A DNA stretch of 64,000 nucleotides from Rhodoblastus sp963804045. GTDB lineage: Bacteria; Pseudomonadota; Alphaproteobacteria; Rhizobiales; Beijerinckiaceae. The DNA lies in assembly GCA_963804045.1 (NCBI GenBank), contig CAWDOR010000030.1, positions 50,726-114,725 of the forward strand, given 5' to 3'. The notes below the pieces were generated by a model, which saw nothing but the letters and a program-made list of their open reading frames with translations, did not search any database and was not told the DNA's origin. The translations under genes and the position numbers were made by a program. Each line of letters begins with the position of its first letter. Positions within the stretch are counted from its first letter, which is position 1. Below, one piece after another: positions 52,701-61,299 of the stretch.

Positions 52701-53498
52701 TCAGTCCCGTTCGCGCAAAAACGCCAGCGCCTGTTCGTGGACGCGCTTGTCGCCGGCGGCGATGATGGCGCCGCCTTGCGTGGGGTCGCCGCCGTCCCAA
52801 GTGGTGATGACGCCGCCGGCGCCCTGGATGATCGGGATCAGCGCGACAATGTCATAAATATTCAGCCCGGCCTCGACCACCAGGTCGATCTGGCCGGCGG
52901 CGAGCATGCAATAGGCGTAGCAATCGCCGCCATAGCGCGCCAGCCGGACCTTGTCCTCCAGCGTCTCGTAGCGCGGGCGCAGCTCCGCGGGAATCAGCTT
53001 GGGCGAAGTGGTCATCAAGGTGGCGCGCTCCAGCCCGGCGCAGGGGCGCACGCGCAGCTTCCGCTGGCCGGCGTCGCCATTGCGGCCGGTCCAATAGGCG
53101 GCGCGGCCGTCGCCATAGAATTTTTCGCGGGTGAATGGCTGATTCATCAGCCCGTAGCAGGGCGCGCCCTTGTGCAGCAGGCCGATCAAGGTGCCCCACA
53201 GCGGCAGTCCCGCGATAAAACTCTTGGTGCCGTCGATCGGATCGAGCACCCAGACATAGTCGGACTCGCCGTCGCGCGTTCCAAATTCCTCGCCGATGAC
53301 GCCGTGGCCGGGAAAGGTCTCGCCGATCAGCCGGCGCATGACATTTTCCGCGGCGCGGTCGGCCTCGGTGACCGGATCGAAGACGCCGCCGATATTCTTG
53401 TCTTCCAGCGCGAAGGCGGTGCGGAAGAAGGGCATGATCGCCTCGCCGGAAACCTTGGCCAGTTTCTCGACAAAGGGAATGAAATCGATCGCCGTCAT
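52701..53498 (-). CDS. hisN: Histidinol-phosphatase, inositol monophosphatase family
   Basis: This 265-residue protein has the metal motifs GVIGEEFG (Glu pair), VWVLDPIDGTKSFIAGLPLW (DPIDGT), and YDIVALIPIIQGAGG in place of the usual WD-aP motif. GGDCYAYCMLAAGQIDLVVEAG follows the HisN subgroup. It dephosphorylates histidinol phosphate in histidine synthesis. Start ATG 53498. The conserved small RNA lies upstream in the opposite orientation. Confidence 0.85.
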   Translation of the reverse strand: MTAIDFIPFVEKLAKVSGEAIMPFFRTAFALEDKNIGGVFDPVTEADRAAENVMRRLIGETFPGHGVIGEEFGTRDGESDYVWVLDPIDGTKSFIAGLPLWGTLIGLLHKGAPCYGLMNQPFTREKFYGDGRAAYWTGRNGDAGQRKLRVRPCAGLERATLMTTSPKLIPAELRPRYETLEDKVRLARYGGDCYAYCMLAAGQIDLVVEAGLNIYDIVALIPIIQGAGGVITTWDGGDPTQGGAIIAAGDKRVHEQALAFLRERD

Positions 53499-53672
53499 GC
53501 CTGCTCTCCCAACGCCCATCTCAGACATGCCACGAACCGCGAGTCGAGGCCAGCCCCGCCAGAATATCTCTCCGGCGCTATTGCGGCGCAGCGCATTGTG
53601 GCGCCGCAAGGTAATTAACCTGCCGTAGAATCATGAGCTTGTGGAAAAAAATCGAAATTTTCGAAAAAAATC

Positions 53673-53701
53673 TTGCAATATTTATTGCATTGCATCATAT
53701 T
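53673..53701 (+). promoter_or_regulatory. Promoter of the suhB/mmgR-type small RNA
   Basis: TTGCAA (53673-53678), 17 nt, CATATT (53696-53701). It predicts a start near 53708, exactly where the RNA's first stem begins. Flanking DNA is markedly AT-rich. Confidence 0.6.
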
Positions 53702-53707
53702 GTGGAG

Positions 53708-53791
53708 GTGCGGCGCTCGCGCTGCACATGCCCTCATTGGGCGTTTCCTCCCTAGACTTGGACCGCTAACGACAGTTGGCGGTCTTTTTTT
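53708..53791 (+). ncRNA. suhB/MmgR (alpha-r8) family small regulatory RNA
   Basis: Three stem-loops can be drawn: GTGCGGCG/CGCTGCAC with loop CTCG (about 53709-53728); ATGCCC/GGGCGT (about 53728-53744); and a terminator GACCGCTAAC/GTTGGCGGTC with loop GACA (53761-53784) followed by seven T. Between the second and third is the unpaired anti-ribosome-binding stretch TTTCCTCCCTAGACTTG. Size (about 84 nt), architecture and position beside an inositol-monophosphatase gene match the Rfam suhB/mmgR family of Rhizobiales, an Hfq-dependent RNA linked to polyhydroxybutyrate control in Sinorhizobium. Confidence 0.8.
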
Positions 53792-53822
53792 GTCTTTTTG
53801 GGCTCAGGGGACGCCGCCGGGC

Positions 53823-54734
53823 CTATTCCGCGGCGAGGCGGGGCAGGGCGCGCGCCACGCTCGGCGCTTCGGCGATGGCGGCGATCAGCCTGCTCATGTC
53901 GTCCTTGACCTTGTCGAAGCCGGGCAGCAGCTCAAAAGTTTTTTCGTCGAGATAGAGGGCGCGATTGATTTCGATCTGCAGGGCGTGGCGATGGAGTCCG
54001 CGCCGCGCGTAATGTTCGGTGATGAAGCCGCCGGCGTAGGGCTTGTTTCGGGCGACCCGATAGCCGAGCGCGCTGAGCTGGGCGTGGACCCGATGGGCGA
54101 AGCCGGCGTCGCAGCTCGCGCCATGACGGTCGCCGAGCACGATATCGGCCTGGACAGGCTCGTAGGGCCGGCGGGAATCGCCGGTCGGCATGCGCGACGG
54201 CATGGAATGGCAGTCGATCAATATGGCCACGCCGAATTTCTGCGCGGCGCGCTCCATCAGCCGGTCGAGTTCGGCATGATAGGGGCGCCAAGCCAGATCG
54301 ATCCGCGCCAGGCCTTCGGCCAGCGGGATCTTGCCGGGATAGATCGGCTGCCCCTCGGAAACCACGCGCGGCACCACGCCCAATCCGGCGGCGACGCGCA
54401 GCGAGCGGGGCGGGGCGGCGGGCGGCGGCGGCGGTTCGAACAATTTGGGGTCGAGTTCGCCGGCCTCGCGATTGACGTCGAGAAAGGCGCGGGGATAGCC
54501 GGCCTTGAGCAGGGGCGCGCCGTGCCGCGGCGCGGCGGCGAAAAGATCGTCCACCGCCACATCCTCGGAGGACCGCAGCGCTTGCGGCGGCAGCCGGGAG
54601 GCGGCAAGGAATTCGGGCGGATAGAAACTGCCGGAATGGGGCGAGGAAAACACCAGGGGCGACGTCAGCGCCTCCGGCTCGCAAATCTCGCAGGGCGGCG
54701 CGCGAAAATCCACGCTTGGCTCTTTTCCCCGCAT
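53823..54734 (-). CDS. N-formylglutamate amidohydrolase family protein
   Basis: This 303-residue protein has the family blocks VFSSPHSGSFYPPEFL (about residues 27-42), FLDVNREAGELDP, RIDLAWRPYHAELDRLM, ILIDCHSMPSRMP and HALQIEINRALYLDE, including the His, Glu and Asp metal/catalytic groups. The enzyme hydrolyses N-formylglutamate to glutamate and formate in histidine breakdown, though copies next to cpdR in Rhizobiales lie outside hut operons. ATG 54734 chosen by homology. Confidence 0.88.
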   Translation of the reverse strand: MRGKEPSVDFRAPPCEICEPEALTSPLVFSSPHSGSFYPPEFLAASRLPPQALRSSEDVAVDDLFAAAPRHGAPLLKAGYPRAFLDVNREAGELDPKLFEPPPPPAAPPRSLRVAAGLGVVPRVVSEGQPIYPGKIPLAEGLARIDLAWRPYHAELDRLMERAAQKFGVAILIDCHSMPSRMPTGDSRRPYEPVQADIVLGDRHGASCDAGFAHRVHAQLSALGYRVARNKPYAGGFITEHYARRGLHRHALQIEINRALYLDEKTFELLPGFDKVKDDMSRLIAAIAEAPSVARALPRLAAE

Positions 54735-54924
54735 TCCCTTTTTGTCTCCCGTTCGGGTGGCTGACCGGGAGAATGAAGCCAGAACCGCGATTTGTCCACC
54801 GGCGGATTTTGCCCTAGGCTGACCCAGGCGAAGATTTCGTTGCATTTGTCGGCAACCTTTACCCGTCTTTTCACTTGTTTTTTACCACGAGGGGTCTTTA
54901 TCGAGTGAGAGAAACGAGGACGCC

Positions 54925-55308
54925 ATGAACGATCGCTACGAAAATAATTCGATCAAGATTCTGCTGGCCGAGGATGATTCCGACATGCGGCGCTTCCTGG
55001 TGAAGGCGCTGCAGAACGCCGGCTATTCGGTGGCCTCCTTCGACAATGGCCTTTCCGCCTATAACCGGTTGCGCGAAGAACCCTTCGAATTGCTGCTGAC
55101 CGACATTGTCATGCCGGAGATGGACGGGATCGAACTGGCCCGCCGGGCCACCGAACTGGACCCGGACATCAAGGTCATGTTCATCACCGGCTTCGCCGCC
55201 GTGGCGCTGAACCCCGACAACCAGGCCCCGCGCCAGGCGAAAATCCTATCCAAACCCTTCCATTTGAAGGATCTGGTCAATGAAGTGACGCGTCTGCTGG
55301 CGGCTTGA
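54925..55308 (+). CDS. cpdR: CpdR single-domain response regulator (cell-cycle protease adaptor)
   Basis: This 127-residue receiver has no output domain: ILLAEDDSDMRRFLVKALQ, phospho-acceptor Asp60 in LLLTDIVMPEMDG, FITGFAA and Lys in ILSKPFHLKDLVNEV. The tail is short. In Caulobacter and Sinorhizobium unphosphorylated CpdR primes ClpXP for cell-cycle substrates such as CtrA. The N-terminus is about 8 residues longer than usual. The position between N-formylglutamate amidohydrolase and tRNA-Val is the conserved Rhizobiales order. Confidence 0.9.
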   Translation: MNDRYENNSIKILLAEDDSDMRRFLVKALQNAGYSVASFDNGLSAYNRLREEPFELLLTDIVMPEMDGIELARRATELDPDIKVMFITGFAAVALNPDNQAPRQAKILSKPFHLKDLVNEVTRLLAA

Positions 55309-55405
55309 GCGGCGGCGCGCATTTTCTCGGCCAGGGAGGGTTGCGCGGGGGCAATCGAATCGATATACACCCTCCACCCCAAACGGGCCGCCGCAAGGCG
55401 GTTTC

Positions 55406-55480
<75 letters not shown>

Positions 55481-55574
55481 TTTCGAAGCCCTGGACGTCA
55501 TCGAGAAATCGGCGTCCAGGGCTTTTGCGTTTCGGCCGCGCCGATCCGTTCGGTCCGTTGGATTCCGGATCGTC

Positions 55575-56318
55575 TCAGCGGGCGGAAAACAGGAAATTGT
55601 TGATATAGGGCAATCGCCGCCGGTTATGCGCCGCCGTGTGCAGGCTCTCGGTCACGATCTGATCGCGGGCCGCGCTGAACTGGTTCAAGGGACGGCGGAG
55701 TCCGCGATCGAAATAAAACCCCTCGTAGCCCAGCGCGGCGAGTTCCGCGCTTATCCGGACGAGCGCGCCGGGATTGTGCCGCTCCTCGATTTCGATCAGC
55801 AGCGTGGGGCGGTCCCGCGCGATGGTCGTCCGCGCGCCGTCCAGAACCGCTTCCTCATGGCCCTCGACGTCGATCTTGATGAAGCCGATCTTGCCAAAAT
55901 CGTAATCGTCGAGTCGGCGGGTCTGGACCGCTGCGACGCGCGATAGGGTTTCGTCGGCGACGGCGCGGTTTTCCAGGCTGGCCATGCCGACGGACTCGCC
56001 GCCCGACCCATCCTTGGGAAAACGCAGCATGGCCACCCCAGCCGACGAGGACAGCGCGACATTTTCCAGCGACAGGCGCGCAACGCCGAGCGAGCGAATA
56101 TGCGCGACGCGTTCGGCATTGGGTTCGAAGGCGTGAACCCATCGCGCCAGCCGGCTCAGATGATAGCTGTAAATCCCGTCATTGGCGCCGACGTCGATCG
56201 CCGCCAAATGCTTGTCGACATAGCGGGGCAGTTCGCGCAGTTCCCATTCGCCGGTGAAAAAATACTGCTTCCACAAATATCTGCGTGTAGCTTGCCAATA
56301 GCGGAGCTCGCCCAGCAT
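55575..56318 (-). CDS. FkbM family methyltransferase
   Basis: This 247-residue protein has the SAM-binding motif LAAIDVGANDGIYSYHLSR (about residues 37-55), FEPNAERVAHI, and the FkbM signature GFIKIDVEGHEEAVLDGA. It probably O-methylates a sugar in a surface polysaccharide or glycolipid, given the glycosyltransferase neighbours. ATG 56318 is the start with best family fit; it follows the glycosyltransferase stop by 34 nt. Confidence 0.85.
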   Translation of the reverse strand: MLGELRYWQATRRYLWKQYFFTGEWELRELPRYVDKHLAAIDVGANDGIYSYHLSRLARWVHAFEPNAERVAHIRSLGVARLSLENVALSSSAGVAMLRFPKDGSGGESVGMASLENRAVADETLSRVAAVQTRRLDDYDFGKIGFIKIDVEGHEEAVLDGARTTIARDRPTLLIEIEERHNPGALVRISAELAALGYEGFYFDRGLRRPLNQFSAARDQIVTESLHTAAHNRRRLPYINNFLFSAR

Positions 56319-56352
56319 CGACTTCAAGGCGGCCCCCTCCCAAATCGCCGGA

Positions 56353-57651
56353 TCAGGCGCTCTTGTCGCCCACGGGCGTCGCCGCCCGCTGCGCGCCGGC
56401 GTGGACCGCCGTCGCCGCGCCCAAACCGAACACATGCTTGTAAGCCGCGAATAATTGCGGGATCTGGTGAGCCCATGACAGCTCGGCCACCACCCTTTGA
56501 CGGCCTATGGCGCCGGCATGCGCGCTTTTCTCGGGGTCGTCGAGAAATTCGACGATCTTGTCGGCGAAATCCCTGGTGTCATTGGGCTTGGCGTAGAGCG
56601 ACGCCTCTTGCGCCGAGACGCGGCCCTCGACAACGTCATATTGGACGATTGGCTTGCCCATCGCCATATATTCCAGGATCTTGTTCATCGTCGAGAGATT
56701 GTTCATCGGATTGACGCGGTCCGGATTGACGCAGACATCGGCGGTCGACAGCATGGAAAACAGGTCCGCGTCGGAGACCCGGCCGAGGAAGCTGACATAG
56801 TCGTCGAGCCGCAGATCGGTAGCCATGGTCTTGAGCTTGTCCAGGGCTGGGCCGCCGCCGGCGATGGCGAACTGAATGTCCTTGCGGCCTTGGTCCTCGA
56901 CGAGATGGCGCACCGTTTCGAGCAGCAGGTCTATGCCTTCCTGGTCGCCGATGACGCCGACATAGCCGACGAGAAAAGCGCGGCCGTTCTTCCAGCGCGG
57001 GTCGGCGGACATGGGCTGAACGCGGCGCAGATCGGGGCCGCTGCGCACCACGAATGTGTCGCTCTTGTTTTTCTTGCCGCGCGTCATGGCGATGGCGCGA
57101 TAGCTCTCATTGGTGCAGATGACGGTGTCGGCGAAAAAGAAGGTCGCCCGTTCCATCAGCAGCAGCAGCCGCCAGAAGAAATCGCGGCGATTGAATTTCG
57201 CCTCGTAGAGTTCAGGATTAATGTCGTGATGGTCGAAGACGAATTTGCGGCCGAGAAGCTTGAAGGGCAGGGCGACCAGGAAAATCAGGTCCGGCGGGTT
57301 GCAGCCGTGGATCACGTCGAAGCCGTGCTTGACGAAAATGCGGCAGGCCAGGCGGAATTCGGCGAATAGCGCGCTGGCGTATTCCCGAAGGTAGCCGCCG
57401 GAGGAATCGACTTCGGCCGGCAATTTGTGCCGGTAGATGTGGATGCCTTCGAGCAATTCATATTCGGCGGTGAAATTCTTCCCCACCGGACAGATGATCG
57501 AGACCTCCGCGCCGGCGGCGCGCAAGGTGGTGGCCTCCTGCCAGACGCGGCGATCGAAGGGAACCGGCAGGTTCTCGACGATGATGAGAATTTTTTTCCC
57601 GGAAAAATCGGTTCCGGCGGGAAGGTCGAACGAACTGGTGAGGGGCGCCAA
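56353..57651 (-). CDS. Family 4 glycosyltransferase
   Basis: This GT-B protein of about 432 residues has an N-terminal domain beginning KKILIIVENLPVPFDRRVWQEA, then VIHGCNPPDLIFL and FDHHDINPELYEAKF. The C-terminal donor domain has VGYVGVIGDQEGIDLLLE and LEYMAMGKPIVQYDVVEGR (E-x7-E-like region). No ATG lies near the N-terminus; TTG 57651 with GAGG upstream is preferred, and TTG 57687 is possible. It probably adds a sugar to a lipid-linked precursor of an exopolysaccharide. Confidence 0.83.
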   Translation of the reverse strand: MAPLTSSFDLPAGTDFSGKKILIIVENLPVPFDRRVWQEATTLRAAGAEVSIICPVGKNFTAEYELLEGIHIYRHKLPAEVDSSGGYLREYASALFAEFRLACRIFVKHGFDVIHGCNPPDLIFLVALPFKLLGRKFVFDHHDINPELYEAKFNRRDFFWRLLLLMERATFFFADTVICTNESYRAIAMTRGKKNKSDTFVVRSGPDLRRVQPMSADPRWKNGRAFLVGYVGVIGDQEGIDLLLETVRHLVEDQGRKDIQFAIAGGGPALDKLKTMATDLRLDDYVSFLGRVSDADLFSMLSTADVCVNPDRVNPMNNLSTMNKILEYMAMGKPIVQYDVVEGRVSAQEASLYAKPNDTRDFADKIVEFLDDPEKSAHAGAIGRQRVVAELSWAHQIPQLFAAYKHVFGLGAATAVHAGAQRAATPVGDKSA

Positions 57652-57705
57652 AATCAAACCTCGCAATTGGTGACGACGAACGAGCAAAAGCCGGACCGGC
57701 CCGGT

Positions 57706-58968
57706 TCAGAGCGTGTAAAAATCCAGAATCCGGGATGAGCGGAACGAAAGGTTTTTCGACGAACCATTGGTGTCGATCACCACGTCGAATTCTTGCGTCT
57801 CGGCGACCTCCGCGGACACGAGCAATTTGGTCAGGCCCGGCAGATGCGAGAAGGCATAGCCGAGATTCTGGCCGATCAATTTATGTGGGTTGAGCGAGGG
57901 ATCGAGGATCGACAGCGCATAGCCGGCTTGCAGCAATTTGCGCGCAAGATCGATGTTCGGGCTCTCGCGCAAATCGTCGGTGTTGGATTTGAACGCCAGG
58001 CCGAGCATCAGCACCTTGGCGCCGGGGGCCAGTCCGGCGATGGCGCGCTGAAACAGGAAATGTTTGTGTGCGTCGTTGGAGCGCATCAGCGCGTCGACGA
58101 CATGGGTGTTGGCGCCGACGTCATTGGCTATGTATTGCAGCGCGCGCACGTCCTTAGGCAGGCAGGAGCCGCCGAACGGCCCGCCGGGCCGGAAATAATA
58201 GGGAGAGATGTTCAGCTTGGTGTCGGAGATGAAAATCTTGTAAATCGCGCTGGGGCTGATCTCCAGGTTCAGGCAGATGCGGCCGATTTCATTGGCGAAG
58301 GCGACTTTCAGCGCGTGAAAGCTGTTGTCGACGAATTTGGTGAATTCAAATTCCCGATAGGGCAGGTAAAACACCGGCGCGGTCAGGTTCCTGTTGATTT
58401 CGTCCATGCGCGCATTGGGCAGGCCGTCGGCGGTGCCGATGACGATTTTCGGCGGATTGAAAAAATCCTTGATCGCCATGGCCTCGCGAAGGAATTCCGG
58501 ATTATAGACCAGCTCGATATGGTCCACGGCCTCGTCCAGAACCGATTTGAAAATGGGATGGATCAGTTCCTCGATCGTGCCGGGACGGATGGTGCTGCGG
58601 TAAACGACGGTCAGCTTTTCCGTCCGACCGGATTGTTGAAAAGCGAGAGCGATCTGGCGCGAGACCTCGGCGATGTCGCGCATATTATGCGAACCGTCGG
58701 CGCCGCTGGGCGTGCCCACGCAAACGATGGCCATTTCGCAGGACGCGATCGGCGCGGCCGGATCGGTGGTGCAGGACAGAAGATTTTTTTCGAGCGCATC
58801 GCTCAGCAGCTTGTCGAGACCGGGCTCCTCGATGGGCGAGGCGCCCTTCATGATCTGGCCGACCTTCTGGTCGCTGATGTCGACGCCAATGATCTTGTGG
58901 CCTTCGCTCGCCAGGCACAGGGCCGCAGTGAGTCCGACATAACCTAATCCATAAACGGCAATGAGCAT
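57706..58968 (-). CDS. UDP-glucose/GDP-mannose dehydrogenase family (uronic acid-forming)
   Basis: This 420-residue protein begins MLIAVYGLGYVGLTAALCLA (NAD loop). It has VCVGTPSGADGSHNM, YRSTIRPGTIEEL, NPEFLREAMAIKDF, and the catalytic Cys in GGPFGGSCLPKDVRALQY (about residue 266). It oxidises a nucleotide sugar twice to the uronate. The AlgD-like pattern GSCLPKD with a C-terminal NTDDLRESP favours GDP-mannose or UDP-N-acetylmannosamine, but the donor is not certain. ATG 58968 start. Heads the polysaccharide gene run 58968 to 55575. The 293-bp gap upstream (58969-59262) has no clear gene. Confidence 0.88.
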   Translation of the reverse strand: MLIAVYGLGYVGLTAALCLASEGHKIIGVDISDQKVGQIMKGASPIEEPGLDKLLSDALEKNLLSCTTDPAAPIASCEMAIVCVGTPSGADGSHNMRDIAEVSRQIALAFQQSGRTEKLTVVYRSTIRPGTIEELIHPIFKSVLDEAVDHIELVYNPEFLREAMAIKDFFNPPKIVIGTADGLPNARMDEINRNLTAPVFYLPYREFEFTKFVDNSFHALKVAFANEIGRICLNLEISPSAIYKIFISDTKLNISPYYFRPGGPFGGSCLPKDVRALQYIANDVGANTHVVDALMRSNDAHKHFLFQRAIAGLAPGAKVLMLGLAFKSNTDDLRESPNIDLARKLLQAGYALSILDPSLNPHKLIGQNLGYAFSHLPGLTKLLVSAEVAETQEFDVVIDTNGSSKNLSFRSSRILDFYTL

Positions 58969-59262
58969 GAGGACCTTCTCGAAGCGCCTGAACAAACAAT
59001 TATCACGCAGTTACACTTTTGGCGGGGGCCGTCTACATCCTCGGAGGTTGTGCTTCGCGAAGTCAAGATGACGTTACGCCATGAAAGCGCGGCGTGATTT
59101 GCTTAACATATTGTGGCTCTGTGACCTTTTAAGCGGCGAAGATGACAAAAATATTTTGCAAACGCCTATTTTTACGGCGGATTGCCGCCCATTGGGGCGA
59201 AGGCCCGACAACCCGCGGGTTTAATCGGCGGCGCGCTGAAATCTCCGTGCAAAAAAATCGGT

Positions 59263-60006
59263 TCACAGGAAAAATATCCGCTGCGCCTCGGCGACCAGAC
59301 AGGTCAGCTTTCCCGTCACATAGGCGCCGGTGTCGATATTGACGCGATTGCGAAGAACTTCCGGCGCCGCCGCCGGCGTGTGGCCGTGAACCACCTTGCG
59401 CGGAAAGCGGCCCTTGAACGAAAGAAAGTCCCTCCGGATCCACAAAAGGTCTTCCCGGCGCTGTTCGGCAAGAGGCGTGTTCGGCCGCAGCCCCGCGTGG
59501 ACGAACAGGTAATCGCCGCAGACATGCATGAGCGGCAAAGCGCCAATGAAGGCGATATGTTCGGGCGGAATTTTTTCGCCCATTTCGCGCATGACGCGCA
59601 AATGCGCGGCCTCTCCCGGGGCCGTGGGCAGGGACACGCCATAGGACAGCAGCGTCTCGCGGCCGCCATAGGTGAGCCAGTCGGCGAACACCGCCGGTTC
59701 CGACAGCGCCCGCAGGAAAATTTCTTCGTGATTTCCGGCGAGGACAATGGTGGGAATCGATTTCGCCCTGGCGATGAGCAGGTCGATGACCTCGCGCGAT
59801 TGCGGGCCCCGGTCGATGAGATCGCCCAGATAAATTTCGTAGGCGTTGGCGATGGGGTTGGCGTCGCGATGCGCGTCGATCTTGGCTTGAACCTTCGCCA
59901 GAAGATCCGCCCGTCCGTGAATGTCGCCAATGGCGTAGACGCGTTCGCCATCGGGCGTTCGCGCGACAATATCGCGATTGGCGGCGCGTCTGGCGTCTGG
60001 CGGCAT
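59263..60006 (-). CDS. Metallophosphoesterase (serine/threonine phosphatase-like)
   Basis: This 247-residue protein has the PPP metal motifs YAIGDIHGRADLL (about residues 24-36), YLGDLIDRGPQSRE, VLAGNHEEIF and VVHGHTP. These are the GDxHG, GDxxDRG, GNHE and HGH boxes binding two metals. Bacterial relatives dephosphorylate proteins or diadenosine tetraphosphate. ATG 60006 follows GAGAGGA. It may regulate polysaccharide output, but only position suggests this. Confidence 0.87.
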   Translation of the reverse strand: MPPDARRAANRDIVARTPDGERVYAIGDIHGRADLLAKVQAKIDAHRDANPIANAYEIYLGDLIDRGPQSREVIDLLIARAKSIPTIVLAGNHEEIFLRALSEPAVFADWLTYGGRETLLSYGVSLPTAPGEAAHLRVMREMGEKIPPEHIAFIGALPLMHVCGDYLFVHAGLRPNTPLAEQRREDLLWIRRDFLSFKGRFPRKVVHGHTPAAAPEVLRNRVNIDTGAYVTGKLTCLVAEAQRIFFL

Positions 60007-60147
60007 GGCGGATTTCCTCTCCACGGCGACATTTGTCGATCGAGCGACAAGGCGTCAAGGGCTTCCGCAGGGTCATGCAATACTGGCTTGACGGGGCTGG
60101 ATTAGTTTCATACCAACATGATTAACTTTGTTTTTTTTCGAGTTACG

Positions 60148-61299
60148 ATGAGAGTTTCCCTCGTTGCGCTTCATTTTCCCGAGTATGCCGCGCGGCTTGC
60201 TCTGCATCTGGCGGAGACATGCGACGTTCAGCTCCATCTGACGCGGCCGCGCTGCGATCTGGAAATCAGCCCCGAACTGATGGCGCAACTCAAGGCGCGT
60301 GTGGAGCTGCATGTCCATGAGCGCATCAGAAAATATAATGAGATCGCGCGGGGCTGGAGCCTGTCGCGGGCCATTCGCGCCTTCGCGCCCGACGTGGTTC
60401 ACGCCCAGGAAGCCGGAGTCCGCGCGCTCGCCGTCATGCTGCTGGCGCTGCCGCGCGCACTGCCCTTCGTTCTGACCGTTCACGATCCCGTTCCCCATAG
60501 CGGCGCCGATCAAGTCGTTCGCAACCGGCGCAAGAGAGAGCATGAGTTCATCCGCCGCCGCGCGGATCGAATCCTGGTCCATGATTCCATTTGCCTGGGC
60601 GATATGGTTCGGCTCGATCCGGCGAAGGCCGGCCGCGTTCACGTGGCCGCCCATGGCGTGCTGGCCGAAGCGCCCGACGAAGATGTCGCGCCGGAAACAG
60701 GCTCCTTTGTCTTTTTCGGCCGGATCGAAGCCTATAAGGGGCTGGGCGTCCTGCTCGCCGCTTGCCGGAAATTGTCCGAACGCGGCCTGCCTTACCGGCT
60801 GTTGATCCTCGGGCGCGGCCCCGATCTCGAGCCGCTCAGGGGCGAGATCGCGGCTTTGCCCAATGTTGCGCTCGACGAAGCCTTCGTCCCCGCCGCCGAG
60901 GTTGGCCAGGCCCTGCGAAAAGGCGCCGTCGTCGTCATGCCCTATCTCGACGCGACGCAGAGTGGCGTGCTCGCTTCCGCCTTTTCCGTGGGACGGCCGG
61001 TGATTGCGACCCGCGTCGGCGGATTGCCGGAGATCGTGGTCGATGGCGACAATGGGTTGCTCGCGCCGCCCAACGATGTCGAGGCCCTGGCGGCGGCGAT
61101 GGCGCGCGTGATCCGCGAACCGGAGTTGGCGGGCCACTTGGCCGCCGGCGCCGTCCAGACCGCGCAAACCAAATTGTCATGGACCCATATCGCGCGCGAC
61201 ACGCGGCGCGTTTACGAACTGGCGCGAGCCGACGCCGGCCGCCGCGGCGCGCCCAAAGCCGCGGAAACGCGCTTTCAGGACGATAGATCCGGCTTGTAG
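60148..61299 (+). CDS. Family 4 glycosyltransferase
   Basis: This GT-B protein of about 383 residues begins MRVSLVALHFPEYAARLALHL. The donor domain has FVFFGRIEAYKGLGVLLAAC, LLILGRGPDLEPLRGEIA, VVMPYLDATQSGVLASAF and RPVIATRVGGLPEIVVDGDNG. ATG 60118 would add ten residues. It is convergent with asnB and overlaps it by 25 bp. Likely works on the same surface glycan as the neighbouring genes. Confidence 0.85.
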   Translation: MRVSLVALHFPEYAARLALHLAETCDVQLHLTRPRCDLEISPELMAQLKARVELHVHERIRKYNEIARGWSLSRAIRAFAPDVVHAQEAGVRALAVMLLALPRALPFVLTVHDPVPHSGADQVVRNRRKREHEFIRRRADRILVHDSICLGDMVRLDPAKAGRVHVAAHGVLAEAPDEDVAPETGSFVFFGRIEAYKGLGVLLAACRKLSERGLPYRLLILGRGPDLEPLRGEIAALPNVALDEAFVPAAEVGQALRKGAVVVMPYLDATQSGVLASAFSVGRPVIATRVGGLPEIVVDGDNGLLAPPNDVEALAAAMARVIREPELAGHLAAGAVQTAQTKLSWTHIARDTRRVYELARADAGRRGAPKAAETRFQDDRSGL

